DNA of 61,440 bases from Desulfobacteraceae bacterium (GTDB lineage: Bacteria > Desulfobacterota > Desulfobacteria > Desulfobacterales > Desulfolunaceae): contig JABXKT010000004.1 in NCBI GenBank assembly GCA_013619155.1, forward strand, positions 1 to 61,440. Reading direction: 5' to 3'. Under the pieces are notes generated by a model. It had not been told where the DNA came from and ran no database searches. It saw nothing but the letters and a program-made list of their open reading frames with translations. This document shows positions 24,305-34,932 of the stretch, piece by piece. The translations under genes were made by a program, and so were the position numbers. Each line of letters opens with the position of its first letter. Within the stretch, counting starts at the first letter, position 1.

Positions 24305-24802
24305 TTAATCCATGGCGGCGCGCCGGTCCAGTATCTTGCGCTTCTCCTTCAGACGATTCTCCCGACGATACCGGGCCTCTTCGTTTCGTCTCGCATCGTC
24401 TGGCGTCTCGAAAACCAAGGGAGATAGCCGCTTTAGCTCGGCATGCTCATCATAAAGGGCCACGAAGGTGAGGTAGGCACTGGCCACATGTTTCCTCGTG
24501 CCGGTCAGAAGATCCTCCCCTTCCACCCGCACCCCAATCTCCATGGAGGTGTTTCCCACCATATTGAGTCGCGCCTTAAGAATCAGTAACTCACCGATGT
24601 ACATGGGCGTGAAAAAATCCATGCGATCGATAGAGGCGGTGACGCAGACGGTACGTGCATACCGTACCGCCACGACCCCGGCGGCGTTGTCGATATATTT
24701 CATAATGGCGCCGCCATGCACATTGCCCGCAGGATTTGCATCCATGGGCAGCATCAGATGAGAGAGCACGGCCTGCCGTTCTACCAGAGGGGATTGCTGC
24801 AT
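24305..24802 (-). CDS. Acyl-CoA thioesterase (YciA/BACH-type hotdog)
   Basis: A 165-residue hotdog thioesterase. The N-terminal LMLPMDANPAGNVHGGAIMKYID motif matches the YciA/cytosolic acyl-CoA hydrolase class, with the Asn-x-x-Gly and HGG elements of that active site. The C-terminal tail is charged and helical (ENRLKEKRKILDRR). Start 24802 is chosen because AAGGAGTGATT lies just upstream; the GTG at 24808 sits too close to it. It probably hydrolyses medium- or short-chain acyl-CoA. It is monocistronic and flanked by repeats. Confidence 0.85.
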   Translation of the reverse strand: MQQSPLVERQAVLSHLMLPMDANPAGNVHGGAIMKYIDNAAGVVAVRYARTVCVTASIDRMDFFTPMYIGELLILKARLNMVGNTSMEIGVRVEGEDLLTGTRKHVASAYLTFVALYDEHAELKRLSPLVFETPDDARRNEEARYRRENRLKEKRKILDRRAAMD

Positions 24803-25111
24803 AATCACTCCTTGTGTGACGCGTCAAAATATGATGTATCATCACTATGTCACCCATACTTAAAAAGGTCGGGTGAATTTAAGATGAGGCCTCTAAAGGC
24901 CCTTAGCTTTATCGACTAGTATGTCCCTAAAAACACATCCGCCTTTACGATGACATGCCATCAAGAACAATGCGTAAGTATCTCTTTATTAAACCCGTCT
25001 TTATAAAATCAGGCAAACGTTTGGCCCCCCGGCAGATAGTGCGATGGGTATATCAAAAAACATCACCACCGGGCAAAAAAATCCGGTGCACGACACTAAA
25101 GGATTTTTTTC
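24803..25111. other. Intergenic stretch with a module C remnant
   Basis: A decayed module C (ATTAAACCCG..AAATCAGGCAAACG..GGCAG, near 24985-25045) was seen. No gene was recognised. Confidence 0.5.
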
Positions 25112-25960
25112 GTGATTCAACATAGTTTTATTCACATGCAAGGGGTGGGTAAGGCCACCGAAGAGGCGCTCTGGAAACGGGGCATCACCCACTGGAGCCG
25201 TTACGAAGAGGCCCACGCAAAAGGGGAGACACTTCCCAGAGCCGCGACAATACTGAACACCATCCGCACCTCACATACTCACTATCAAAGGGGAGATCTT
25301 CTCCACTTTCAGGCCCTCATCTCCGCCGGAGAAGCTTGGCGACTCTTCCCCGGATTTCAAGGGGTCACCTGCTATCTCGATATCGAGACCACGGGAGATG
25401 GCCCCGATTGCGACATCACCACCATCGCTCTGTATGATGGAAAAACAGTCCGTACATACGTCCATGGCGAGAATCTCACCGATTTTAAAGAGGATATCAC
25501 CGCCTACACCACGGTGGTCACCTATAACGGGAAATCCTTTGATATTCCCGTCATCCGAAGAGTTTTGGGGATCCCCATGGAGATGGCCCATATCGATCTG
25601 CGCTACGTCTTAGGCAGCTTAGGGATTAAAGGGGGCTTAAAGCGATGCGAAGAGATCCTCGGCATCGGTCGGGACGGTCTCACCGGCGTGGACGGATACG
25701 CTGCTGTCATCATGTGGAATCGCTACAAAGAGACCCGCGATCGCCGTTACTTAGAGACCCTTCTTGCGTACAACGTGGCCGATACCATCAACATGGAGCC
25801 CCTCCTGATCGCGGCGTGCCGACTCAGACAGGAAGAGCTCCCCGAGGGCGTAACATTCCTAGCTCCCGAGGCAGGGGACCCTATAAACCATCACACTCCA
25901 GACCATAAAGTCATTGAAGAGATGCTATGCTTGCCTCGCTACCACCGAAGGAACACTTAA
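25112..25960 (+). CDS. Ribonuclease H-like DEDD exonuclease-type protein
   Basis: A 282-residue protein whose residues ~85-240 resemble the YprB/RNase_H_2 (DEDDy) fold: LDIETTGDGPDCDIT (Asp/Glu pair), TYNGKSFDIPV (Asp), and YNVADTINM (Asp). The N-terminal ~80 residues hold a possible helix-hairpin-helix (MQGVGKATEEALWKRGITHW) for nucleic-acid binding. The start is GTG at 25112, with AAAGGA 8 nt upstream. Activity as a 3'-5' exonuclease or helicase-associated nuclease is inferred from the fold. Confidence 0.7.
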   Translation: MIQHSFIHMQGVGKATEEALWKRGITHWSRYEEAHAKGETLPRAATILNTIRTSHTHYQRGDLLHFQALISAGEAWRLFPGFQGVTCYLDIETTGDGPDCDITTIALYDGKTVRTYVHGENLTDFKEDITAYTTVVTYNGKSFDIPVIRRVLGIPMEMAHIDLRYVLGSLGIKGGLKRCEEILGIGRDGLTGVDGYAAVIMWNRYKETRDRRYLETLLAYNVADTINMEPLLIAACRLRQEELPEGVTFLAPEAGDPINHHTPDHKVIEEMLCLPRYHRRNT

Positions 25961-26166
25961 TTAACCACTTAATTTATAAAGATATACCCTAAAAAATCTC
26001 ACTATAAGGCAAGAGAAAAAAACCAAAAAGACGCCCAAGTAAAAAAAACATGGGTCACCCCCGTAACACTCTTGATTTTCATTAAAAATACCCATATAAA
26101 GAGTAACTGTTTTACACGTACACCCTGAAACATCAAGCTTTGGAAATATCTTGCGGGAGCATCAAC

Positions 26167-26454
26167 ATGGCACTTACGAAGACAAATATCGTGGATCACA
26201 TTCAAGAAAGAATTGGGTATTCCAGAAAACGAAGCAGCGCCCTTGTGGAAAACCTCATTGAAATCATCAAACACACCATCGGGACAGGGGAAGATGTCCT
26301 GGTCAGTGGCTTCGGCAAGTTCTGCGTCAAGGAGAAAGGGGCCCGCAAAGGACGGAACCCAGCCACCGGAGACAATATGATGCTGGACCATCGAAAGGTC
26401 GTCACCTTCAAATGCTCATCGGTTCTTCGGGACAAAATAAATAGTAACGCCTGA
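26167..26454 (+). CDS. ihfA: Integration host factor subunit alpha
   Basis: A 95-residue DNA-bending protein of the HU/IHF family, with MALTKTNIVDHIQERIG start, SGFGKFCVKEKGARKGRNPATG and a beta arm (VVTFKCSSVLRDKIN). The NPATG arm and KTNIVDHI start favour IHF-alpha over HU. The start at 26167 has GGGAGC upstream; the longer frame from 26140 lacks support. It has its own terminator and probably its own promoter in the AT-rich DNA upstream. Confidence 0.9.
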   Translation: MALTKTNIVDHIQERIGYSRKRSSALVENLIEIIKHTIGTGEDVLVSGFGKFCVKEKGARKGRNPATGDNMMLDHRKVVTFKCSSVLRDKINSNA

Positions 26455-26482
26455 TCGTTACGCTGACGACTCGTTAGAAAAG

Positions 26483-26520
26483 CCCCTTTAAGGATGATAG
26501 AGACCTAAAGGGGTTTTTTT
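26483..26520 (+). terminator. Rho-independent terminator of ihfA
   Basis: Arms CCCCTTTA (26483-26490) and TAAAGGGG (26506-26513), followed by seven Ts. Confidence 0.9.
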
Positions 26521-26611
26521 ACACGTATCGCCCCACCTTTTAAGCGCATGCGGAGCATCCAGGAGCGGGGTAAATATCTTTGCACCCCACACTCCCTATC
26601 CACCGGCCCCC

Positions 26612-27346
26612 TTATATTTCGAATAGACGGGCCACCTCAAAGGTCAAGGAGCCGTCCCCCTCATGGACTATCAAGGGGGGAAGGGTCTGCAGGACCCCCG
26701 GCTCCCGCCCCAGACAGAGCAGGAGACGCTTAGGCGGCGCCCCAGAGCGGGAGTGCACCATGCGAAGCCTTAAGGGGTAGAGCCCTCGGCTGGAGGCGAT
26801 CCGTATCACCTCCTCTAAGCGCTCGGCAGGATACACCATATAAAAAAAACCCGCATCCGAGAGATTAAGGCTGGCGGTCCGAAGCAGCTCGGGAAGCGAG
26901 AGGGCCACTTCGTGGCGGGCAATGGCCTTCTGATCTCCGGGGTTGAGTCGCCCCCGCCCCAAGGGGGTGTACGGAGGGTTACTCACCACCACATCAAAGC
27001 CCCCCCGCCTATAGGGGGCCATACACTCCCGCATATCGGCCCAGCAGATGGTGAGACGATGGGAGAGCCCATTTTCCATCCGATTCTTCTCGGCCAGACG
27101 GGCCAAATCATCCTGGAGCTCCACCCCCACGACCCCGGTTAAACCGGGGTGGCGGTACAAAAGAATCAGGGGCATAATACCGCACCCGCAGCCGAGATCC
27201 AGAAGGGAGGTCGCCCCGACCCCATCCACAAAATGGGCCAGGAGCACCGAATCGATGGAAAACCGATATCCCCGTCTCTCCTGAAATACTGTCATGGCGC
27301 CATCAAAAAAGGTGTCGCTGGTCCATTTTAAATCCACGCCGGTCAC
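26612..27346 (-). CDS. trmN6: tRNA1(Val) (adenine(37)-N6)-methyltransferase-like protein
   Basis: A 244-residue SAM-dependent methyltransferase of the TrmN6/YfiC group. The SAM loop is LLDLGCGCGIM, and the N6-adenine motif is VSNPPYTPLG. The RRGYRFSIDSVLLAHF N terminus is characteristic. It overlaps the DciA gene by 4 bp (ATGA) and is translationally coupled to it. Confidence 0.85.
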   Translation of the reverse strand: MTGVDLKWTSDTFFDGAMTVFQERRGYRFSIDSVLLAHFVDGVGATSLLDLGCGCGIMPLILLYRHPGLTGVVGVELQDDLARLAEKNRMENGLSHRLTICWADMRECMAPYRRGGFDVVVSNPPYTPLGRGRLNPGDQKAIARHEVALSLPELLRTASLNLSDAGFFYMVYPAERLEEVIRIASSRGLYPLRLRMVHSRSGAPPKRLLLCLGREPGVLQTLPPLIVHEGDGSLTFEVARLFEI

Positions 27347-27666
27347 CGACCCTCCACATGCCCGATGGAGAACCGGATATCACGCAAGCGCTCCTCCCCC
27401 AAATTTTTATTGATCCGTGCAATGACCTCACCCTTCATCATGGAGAGATGATGAATCCAGACCGAGCTGTCCACGGTGATAAAAAGAAGGGCACCCTTAA
27501 AGGACTTGGGCCGGGTATGACGCGCCACCTCCTCCCCCACGGCCTCGGTCCACCCCTTCCAGAGGGTGAGAAGCTCAAGATCCACGCGCCCGGAGAGGGC
27601 GCCTATGTTTTTTGACAGAATATCGCCGATATGCAAGGCATCTTTTTTCTTTTCACGTATCTTCAT
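27343..27666 (-). CDS. DciA-like protein (DUF721)
   Basis: A ~107-residue protein of the DUF721/DciA family, which is linked to loading or handling of the replicative helicase. The pattern LHIGDILSKNIGALSG followed by WKGWTEAVGEEVARHTRPKSFKGALLFITVDSSVWIHHLSMMK is typical (the Trp-x-x-x-Val-Gly region). The start is uncertain between ATG 27666 and GTG 27684, and neither has a strong ribosome-binding site. It is upstream of and coupled to trmN6. Confidence 0.8.
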   Translation of the reverse strand: MKIREKKKDALHIGDILSKNIGALSGRVDLELLTLWKGWTEAVGEEVARHTRPKSFKGALLFITVDSSVWIHHLSMMKGEVIARINKNLGEERLRDIRFSIGHVEGR

Positions 27667-27871
27667 AATGCAAAGATTCACCACACCTGCCCCTCGCTGT
27701 CAAGCTCTGCCACGAGGCTTCATATCATCATAGACGGGGTTTTCCATTTTGATCCTTGAAACTTTCCCCATATTTTATTAAATTTTAGCGTTGAGAATTT
27801 TGGCATCTGATGTACATTCTATAGGACGATTCTCCTCAAGCGTCCCATGTCATGGCACATCGTAACCGAGA

Positions 27872-27900
27872 TTGAAAAATTTCAAGCCATGATCCCATCT
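27872..27900 (+). promoter_or_regulatory. Possible sigma-32-like promoter upstream of hflK
   Basis: TTGAAA (27872-27877), a 15-bp spacer and TCCCATCT (27893-27900) resemble the heat-shock consensus CTTGAAA and CCCCATNT. It lies about 78 bp upstream of hflK. Confidence 0.35.
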
Positions 27901-27977
27901 TTAGAAAAGCACGACATCATCGACCCATCGGCATAAGCCCCATCACGAATTTAAAATCGCAAACCACAGGAATAATT

Positions 27978-29036
27978 ATGAATTGGGACTGGGATAAACT
28001 CAGAGAGCAACAGGGCCAGAAAAAGCCCTTCGGAGGGGGCGGGGGCCCAGGCGGCGAAGGCCCGACCCCCCCACAATTGGACGACCTGATGAATCAGTTC
28101 AAGAATTTCAGGCTCCCAGGGGGTCTGATCATTATCGTTCTTTTCCTGCTATTTTTCGGTAAATCCATGATCTACACCATTGGCGTCGGTGAGGTGGGTA
28201 TCATCCAGCAGTTCGGCAAATACTCCCGCCAGACCCTTCCTGGCCTGCACTTCAAGCTTCCCATCGGTGTCGAAAAACTCACCAAGGTCAACGTCGACAT
28301 CATTCGAAAAGAGGAGTTCGGCTATACGGAGAATCAATACTCCGGACGAGGGGTTCAGTCCCCCCGTGACGATGTCGCCCTCATGCTCACCGGCGACTTA
28401 AACGTCGGCCTCGTGCCCTGGCTGGTTCAGTACCGCATCGATGACCCGGTAAAATACCTCTTTGAAGTGGAGGCCCCCGAAAATCTCCTCCGCGATATGG
28501 CCGAATCCTCCATGCGCCTTGTGGTGGGAGACCGCACCATCAACGAGGTGATCATCAAGCGAGATGAGATCGCCATGGCCGCCAAGGATATCCTCCAAAA
28601 AGAGCTCAATGAAGCCAAAATCGGGATCGTCGTCTCCACCATCGAGATGAAAAAGACCAACGTCCCCGGTCCGGTTCAGCCCTCTTTCAACGAGGTGAAT
28701 AAGGCCCAGCAGGAAAAAGAGACCATGATCTACAAGGCAAGGGAAGCCTACAACACAGCCATCCCAGCCGCACGTGGTGAGGCAGAGCGAACCATCCGCG
28801 CCGCCGAAGGGTACTCCCTAGACCGTATCAACCGCGCCCAGGGTGATGCGTCCCGCTTCCTCGCCTTCTACGAAGAGTACAGCAAGGCCAAAGACGTCAC
28901 CTCTCGTCGTATCTACCTTGAAAAAATGGGGGAAATCCTCCCCAAACTCGGCCGTAAATACATTGTCGACGAAAAACAGCAGAACCTGCTTCCCCTATTG
29001 AACATGGGACCGGGAAAGGGGGAAATCACCCGATGA
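27978..29036 (+). CDS. hflK: HflK, membrane protease regulator
   Basis: A 352-residue SPFH-domain protein. A glycine-rich N terminus (GGGGGPGGEG) precedes one transmembrane helix (~48-68, GLIIIVLFLLFFG) and a periplasmic SPFH domain with GEVGIIQQFGKY and long helical coiled segments (ARGEAERTIRAAEGY). HflK and HflC form a cage around FtsH and modulate membrane protein turnover. It overlaps hflC by 4 bp. Confidence 0.93.
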   Translation: MNWDWDKLREQQGQKKPFGGGGGPGGEGPTPPQLDDLMNQFKNFRLPGGLIIIVLFLLFFGKSMIYTIGVGEVGIIQQFGKYSRQTLPGLHFKLPIGVEKLTKVNVDIIRKEEFGYTENQYSGRGVQSPRDDVALMLTGDLNVGLVPWLVQYRIDDPVKYLFEVEAPENLLRDMAESSMRLVVGDRTINEVIIKRDEIAMAAKDILQKELNEAKIGIVVSTIEMKKTNVPGPVQPSFNEVNKAQQEKETMIYKAREAYNTAIPAARGEAERTIRAAEGYSLDRINRAQGDASRFLAFYEEYSKAKDVTSRRIYLEKMGEILPKLGRKYIVDEKQQNLLPLLNMGPGKGEITR

Positions 29037-29971
29037 AAACCACCGCATTTTCAACACTGATTCTCATCGTTGCCGCCCTGGCTATCTTGCTCTCATCGGC
29101 CTACACCGTGGATGAAACCGATCAGGTGGTCATCACCCGTTTCGGCAAGGTCATTGGCGAACCCACCACCGATGCCGGACTTCACTTCAAGATTCCCATG
29201 GTGGACCAGGTCAACCCCTTCCCCAAAAACCTCCAGGAGTGGGACGGTGAACGCGGAGAGATCCCCACCTTAAACAAAACCTATATCCTGGTCGACACCT
29301 TTGCCCGGTGGAGTGTGGTGGACCCAGTCCTCTTCTTCCAGACCTGCCGAGATATGCGCGGCGCCATGATCCGTATCGGCGATATCATCGATCCGGCGGT
29401 AAAAAATGCCATCGCATCCTATGACCTCATCGAGACGGTGAGAAACTCCGACCGCCTCGTCAACGTCAATGACCCCATCTTCGGTGTCACCGGCGATGCG
29501 GCCAAAGAGAACAAGACTATCAAGGCTGGACGCACGGTGATCACACGCCAGATCATGGGCAACGCCGGCGAAAAGCTCAAGAAATTCGGCATCGACCTGG
29601 TGGATGTAAAGCTCAAGCGCATCAACTACAGAGACGATGTACGGGGCTCCGTCTACGACCGCATGATCGCCGAACGGACCCAGATTGTGGAGAAGTTCCG
29701 ATCCGAAGGCCGAGGGGAGGCCCAGAAAATCAAAGGGGAGATGGAAAAAGAGCTCAAGAAAATTCAGTCCATGGCGTACAAAACCGCCCAGATACTTAAA
29801 GGGACGGCCGATGCAAAGGTCACCCGTATCTATGCCGACGCCTACGGACGGGACCCTGAGTTCTACTCCTTTACCAAATCCTTGGAGATCTACGGCAAAG
29901 CCTTAGGCAAAGAGAGTACCCTCATCCTCTCCACCGACTCTGAGTTCCTGAAGTACCTGAAAAAGAGATAA
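29033..29971 (+). CDS. hflC: HflC, membrane protease regulator
   Basis: A 312-residue SPFH protein, partner of HflK. The N-terminal anchor (FSTLILIVAALAILLSSAY) leads into TDQVVITRFGKVIGEP, and the DVKLKRINYRDDVRGSVYDRM segment and the helical tail are HflC-typical. It is coupled to hflK by ATGA, and two hairpins follow. Confidence 0.93.
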   Translation: MKTTAFSTLILIVAALAILLSSAYTVDETDQVVITRFGKVIGEPTTDAGLHFKIPMVDQVNPFPKNLQEWDGERGEIPTLNKTYILVDTFARWSVVDPVLFFQTCRDMRGAMIRIGDIIDPAVKNAIASYDLIETVRNSDRLVNVNDPIFGVTGDAAKENKTIKAGRTVITRQIMGNAGEKLKKFGIDLVDVKLKRINYRDDVRGSVYDRMIAERTQIVEKFRSEGRGEAQKIKGEMEKELKKIQSMAYKTAQILKGTADAKVTRIYADAYGRDPEFYSFTKSLEIYGKALGKESTLILSTDSEFLKYLKKR

Positions 29972-29987
29972 GCCCCTCGTCAATAAA

Positions 29988-30029
29988 AAGGGTGAGGCGC
30001 GATCACTTTTGTGACCGCGCCTCACCCTT
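29988..30029 (+). terminator. Terminator of hflKC
   Basis: Arms AAGGGTGAGGCGCG and CGCGCCTCACCCTT pair perfectly, with an inner ATCAC/GTGAC extension and a TTTT loop. A-rich, not T-rich, sequence follows, so the second hairpin at 30058 may complete termination. Confidence 0.75.
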
Positions 30030-30057
30030 AAAAAAAAGAGATTGATATTTTAGGCAC

Positions 30058-30095
30058 AAAAAAAGCACCTGAGCGTAAACGCCGGTGCTTTTTTT
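30058..30095. terminator. Bidirectional terminator between hflC and the COX24-like gene
   Basis: AAAAAAAGCACC and GGTGCTTTTTTT form arms with flanking A- and T-runs, so it can serve either strand. Confidence 0.85.
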
Positions 30096-30121
30096 GTAAC
30101 ATCAAAATCGGGATAGAAACT

Positions 30122-30220
30122 CTATTTACCCTTGCGTCGCTGATGACGAGTACGGGCCAAAAGTTTTCTATGCTTGTGCTTGCGCATCTTCTTGCGCCTT
30201 TTTTTAATCACGCTACCCAA
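30122..30220 (-). CDS. AURKAIP1/COX24-domain ribosomal-type microprotein
   Basis: A 32-residue, extremely basic peptide: MGSVIKKRRKKM with RKHKHRKLLARTRHQRRKGK. It matches the short bacterial COX24-domain proteins (small ribosome-associated proteins, homologous to the mitochondrial mS38 region). The start is proposed to be TTG at 30220, with GGAGGTGG a few nt upstream; the longer frame to 30379 has no family resemblance. The terminator at 30058 lies after its stop. Start and size are inferred from the family. Confidence 0.75.
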   Translation of the reverse strand: MGSVIKKRRKKMRKHKHRKLLARTRHQRRKGK

Positions 30221-30484
30221 CAGACCACCTCCGTTCATAGAGATATTTATGCAATCAGAATCACATTTAATGTGTTTTTGGCAACAACCGACGAAATAGC
30301 CGACGAAATCACCGACATCGATTCGGTACGCAGAAGAAAAGCTCTCCCACAGCGCTTGATCCTTGGGATATAACCCCAAGAAAGCACATCACTTCATTTA
30401 CATTTTCGTCAACACATGGTGTTACTCAAAACAAGAAATTAACACCTTTACCCCCATCATGTCCACCATTTTTTCCAGGAGCCC

Positions 30485-31009
30485 ATGCAACGACTTCATT
30501 TCAATGGCGATGAACTCCAGTTGGTGAGCCGTGCCGTCTCCGTCTCCGAGGATCTGGTCAGCGACCATTATAAAATATCGGAAAGCCAGTGGCTGAGAAA
30601 TCGCTACGATGTCAAGACAGGGGTCCATCTCACCCCCCACGAGCACGCCCATCGGGGCGTCTTCGCCCATCTCATCTGTTATTCGGGAAGCCCGTCACCC
30701 AACGCCGGTGCCCCCAGAGAATTTGACCTCTACATGATTTGTCTCCAAGATCACACCATCTTACATGAGGTAGAGACCAACGATGAGGTCCTCCTCTACC
30801 CGTTCTTAATGTATCTTTTCGTTCATGAATTGATCCATATCGTCCGGTTCGGACGTTTTATCCAACGATTCTCCATGCCCATCGCCGAACGAGAGCATGA
30901 AGAAAATATCGTCCACAAACAAACCCGTAAGATCCTGGCCACAACGCACCTCACTGGGATCGAAAAAATTATCGTACAAAGATGGGCAATTCGTCATTGT
31001 AATCAATAA
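30485..31009 (+). CDS. Conserved protein with HExxH motif, putative zinc metallopeptidase-like
   Basis: A 174-residue protein. A predicted helix carries FVHELIHIVRF, an HExxH zinc motif, and a third acidic ligand could be supplied by the downstream REHEEN segment. No signal peptide or membrane helix was seen. The N-terminal half has SEDLVSDHYKISESQW and a strand-rich part. I do not recognise the family with confidence; minimal gluzincin-like peptidase is possible. The start (AGGAGCCC upstream of ATG 30485) is good. Confidence 0.6.
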   Translation: MQRLHFNGDELQLVSRAVSVSEDLVSDHYKISESQWLRNRYDVKTGVHLTPHEHAHRGVFAHLICYSGSPSPNAGAPREFDLYMICLQDHTILHEVETNDEVLLYPFLMYLFVHELIHIVRFGRFIQRFSMPIAEREHEENIVHKQTRKILATTHLTGIEKIIVQRWAIRHCNQ

Positions 31010-31163
31010 TATCCAATTATTAAGCACCCCGAATTTTTTAGTAGGGCTTCTTGACAACCTTTGATTCCTGATTATCTTTCTTTCGATCAAACGATCAGAC
31101 TTCTAAAGGCGGATACGTCTTTTCGGATCTGATTTTTTATAGAAGCGACGAGGAGGTATTACC

Positions 31164-31376
31164 ATGCCGATTTATGAGTATGAATGCACCGAATGTGGTG
31201 AAGTGGAAGAAGCGGTCCAAAAAATGACTGACCCACCCCTGACTCAGTGCAAAAAATGCTCCGGAAAACTCTGTAAACTGATTTCCCACAGCTCCTTCCA
31301 CCTCAAGGGTGGGGGATGGTATTCCGATGCCTATAGCAGTCCGGGGAACAGCGCCAAGACTTCCGACAACTCATAG
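31164..31376 (+). CDS. FmdB-family zinc ribbon protein
   Basis: A 70-residue protein with the FmdB/CxxC_CXXC_SSSS start MPIYEYECTECG, followed by a second pair (QCKKCSG), making a zinc ribbon. The C-terminal FHLKGGGWYSDAY is the family tail. GAGGAGGTATTACC precedes the ATG. Role unclear, often placed near chaperones or amide metabolism; here it lies just upstream of groESL. Confidence 0.85.
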   Translation: MPIYEYECTECGEVEEAVQKMTDPPLTQCKKCSGKLCKLISHSSFHLKGGGWYSDAYSSPGNSAKTSDNS

Positions 31377-31385
31377 CTGTCAGGA

Positions 31386-31413
31386 CTTCGACAAAAGCAT
31401 CACGCCCCATGTA
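31386..31413 (+). promoter_or_regulatory. Possible sigma-32 promoter of groESL
   Basis: CTTCGAC (31386-31392), a 12-bp spacer and CCCCATGTA (31405-31413); the -10 element is a near-perfect heat-shock match (CCCCATNTA). It lies 114 bp upstream of groES. No CIRCE operator (TTAGCACTC-type) was seen. Confidence 0.5.
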
Positions 31414-31526
31414 TGAACGGGGCGATGAGGCGAACACAGAATTTCCCTATCGATACAACCATTTTCTTCTTCAAATAAACATCATACACCATCTACGTGG
31501 ATACAATGCAAAGGAGAACAGAAACC

Positions 31527-31820
31527 ATGCACATCAGACCATTACAAGACCGAGTATTGGTAGAACGCCTGGAAGAGCAGACCACAACCCGAGGCGGCAT
31601 CATCATTCCTGATACAGCCAAAGAGAAGCCTGCAGAGGGACGCATTGTGGCCATTGGCCAGGGCAAAACCAAAGAAGATGGTACGCTCATTCCCATGGAG
31701 CTCAAACTTGGTGACCGTGTCCTCTTCAGCAAGTACGCCGGGTCCGAAGTAAAATTAGACGGAAGTGAATATCTCATCATGGGCCAGGATGACATCCTCT
31801 GCGTTGTCGACGAAGCCTAA
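31527..31820 (+). CDS. groES: Co-chaperonin GroES
   Basis: A 97-residue lid of the GroEL chaperonin. [17 protein letters not shown] is the family N terminus; the mobile-loop region [16 protein letters not shown] contacts Gro[16 protein letters not shown] follows. An AAGGAG site at 31511 fixes the start at 31527 rather than 31497. groEL follows after 94 bp. Confidence 0.97.
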   Translation: MHIRPLQDRVLVERLEEQTTTRGGIIIPDTAKEKPAEGRIVAIGQGKTKEDGTLIPMELKLGDRVLFSKYAGSEVKLDGSEYLIMGQDDILCVVDEA

Positions 31821-31914
31821 GCAAGACCCGTTTGTAATCCACGACCTGTACTGTAATTGATATTCCTACGACCTGAACTTAAATATCTCAAAATAAACGG
31901 AGGTTCGGTGAACC

Positions 31915-33564
<1,650 letters not shown>

Positions 33565-33582
33565 GCTCGTTTTTCAGTCCGG

Positions 33583-33599
33583 GCACCCGTAAAGGGTGC
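33583..33599 (+). terminator. First hairpin after groEL
   Basis: Arms GCACCC/GGGTGC around GTAAA, then TTTCTC. Confidence 0.6.
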
Positions 33600-33621
33600 T
33601 TTCTCTGAAAAGCCCTGTTAT

Positions 33622-33666
33622 AAAAGCTCCCTTTGTGATTTTCACAAGGGGGGCTTTTCTTTTTTT
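33622..33666 (+). terminator. Second, stronger terminator after groEL
   Basis: Arms AAAAGC.CCCTTTGTG and CACAAGGG.GGCTTTT, with an ATTTT loop, followed by a T-run. Confidence 0.85.
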
Positions 33667-33811
33667 CTACACAAGAGTTTCACCCTGCAGCGCTCCCATT
33701 TCCCCCCTTGACACCTGCAAAGGCCTTGTATAGATTAACGTGGCAACAGCGGCCCAAAGGCTGTTACGCCTCTTTTCACACCGCCACCTGTCCAACACGG
33801 AGAAGGCACAT

Positions 33812-34522
33812 ATGGCCCACGAAACCTTAGGTATCTTCCAGATGATCAGTGGCGCAGGCCCAGTGGTCAAACTGGTTCTTTTAACCCTCCTCTTTTTCTC
33901 CATCACCTCCTGGACCATCATCATCTTAAAATTCAGGAGTATCGGAAGGGCCCACAAGGAGTCCCTCATCTTTGTGGAGACATTCTGGAAGAGTAAAAAC
34001 CTCTCCGATGCCTACTCTCTATCGAAAGAGCTCACCTTAAGTTGCACCGGCACGGTCTTTCGCACCGCGTACAGTGAGCTTAAAAAACTCTCCAGCGCAG
34101 GGGTTGGCGTCACCGGTGAGAATGGAACGAGCATGGGGGGCAGCGGCATCGATAACATCCGACGCACCTTAAGGCGATCCACCTCCCAGGAGGTCACCCG
34201 CCTCATGCAGCTCACCCCCTTTCTCGCCACAGCGGGAAGCACGGCCCCTTTTATCGGCCTCTTCGGCACCGTCTGGGGGATCATGAACTCCTTTCAAGGC
34301 ATCGCCTACAAGGGGTCGGCAAGCCTAGCCGTCGTCGCGCCCGGTATTGCCGAGGCCCTCATCGCCACCGCCATGGGACTTGTGGTGGCCATCCCCTCGG
34401 TTATCGCCTACAACTACTTTTCCCAGCGAATCCGAATTATTGAGGTAGAGCTCAACAACTTTTCCGCCGACTTCCTGAATATCATCGAACGTGATATCCT
34501 TCGCAAAGGAAACGGAAAATGA
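33812..34522 (+). CDS. tolQ: TolQ-like MotA/TolQ/ExbB proton channel protein
   Basis: A 236-residue inner-membrane protein with three predicted helices ([33 protein letters not shown] and a third around [17 protein letters not shown]). [10 protein letters not shown] and [12 protein letters not shown] are ExbB/TolQ signatures. With TolR it forms the proton-driven motor for outer-membrane constriction. The start at 33812 (MAHETLGIF) follows GGAGAAGGCACAT; the longer frame is rejected. It overlaps tolR by 4 bp. Confidence 0.92.
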   Translation: MAHETLGIFQMISGAGPVVKLVLLTLLFFSITSWTIIILKFRSIGRAHKESLIFVETFWKSKNLSDAYSLSKELTLSCTGTVFRTAYSELKKLSSAGVGVTGENGTSMGGSGIDNIRRTLRRSTSQEVTRLMQLTPFLATAGSTAPFIGLFGTVWGIMNSFQGIAYKGSASLAVVAPGIAEALIATAMGLVVAIPSVIAYNYFSQRIRIIEVELNNFSADFLNIIERDILRKGNGK

Positions 34523-34932
34523 TCTCTGGAGGAAACGACAAGGGACTGATGAGCGAAATCAACGTCACTCCCTTCGTGGACGTGATGCTGGTACTTCTCA
34601 TCGTCTTCATGGTGGCCGCCCCCATGATGACGCAAGGGGTGGATGTCTCCCTTCCGGAGGCCGCCTCGGACTCCCTCTCCATGGATGAAGAGGAACCCTT
34701 TTATATCACCTTAAAGAGTGGGGGAGAGATCTTCATCAACGATTTCCCCGTGGACGAAGACAGGCTCCGACCCAAACTATCCGCCCTCTTAAAAGAGCGA
34801 CCCGGAACCCGGGTCTTCCTACGGGCCGACCGAGCCATACGCTATGGGACCGTAATACGGGTGATGGCTGAGATCAAAAGCGCTGGTGTGGAAAAATTAG
34901 GCATGGTGACAGAACCCCTTGAAACCAAGTAA
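34519..34932 (+). CDS. tolR: TolR-like ExbD/TolR biopolymer transport protein
   Basis: A 137-residue single-span protein. [21 protein letters not shown] is the ExbD/TolR signature (Asp in FVDVMLV is the proton-pathway residue). The C-terminal periplasmic domain ends in ...[16 protein letters not shown]. It is coupled to tolQ by ATGA, and the following gene overlaps its end. Confidence 0.93.
   Translation: MISGGNDKGLMSEINVTPFVDVMLVLLIVFMVAAPMMTQGVDVSLPEAASDSLSMDEEEPFYITLKSGGEIFINDFPVDEDRLRPKLSALLKERPGTRVFLRADRAIRYGTVIRVMAEIKSAGVEKLGMVTEPLETK

Noticed and set aside
31377..31526. CIRCE element upstream of groES
   Set aside because: No TTAGCACTC/GAGTGCTAA arms were found.
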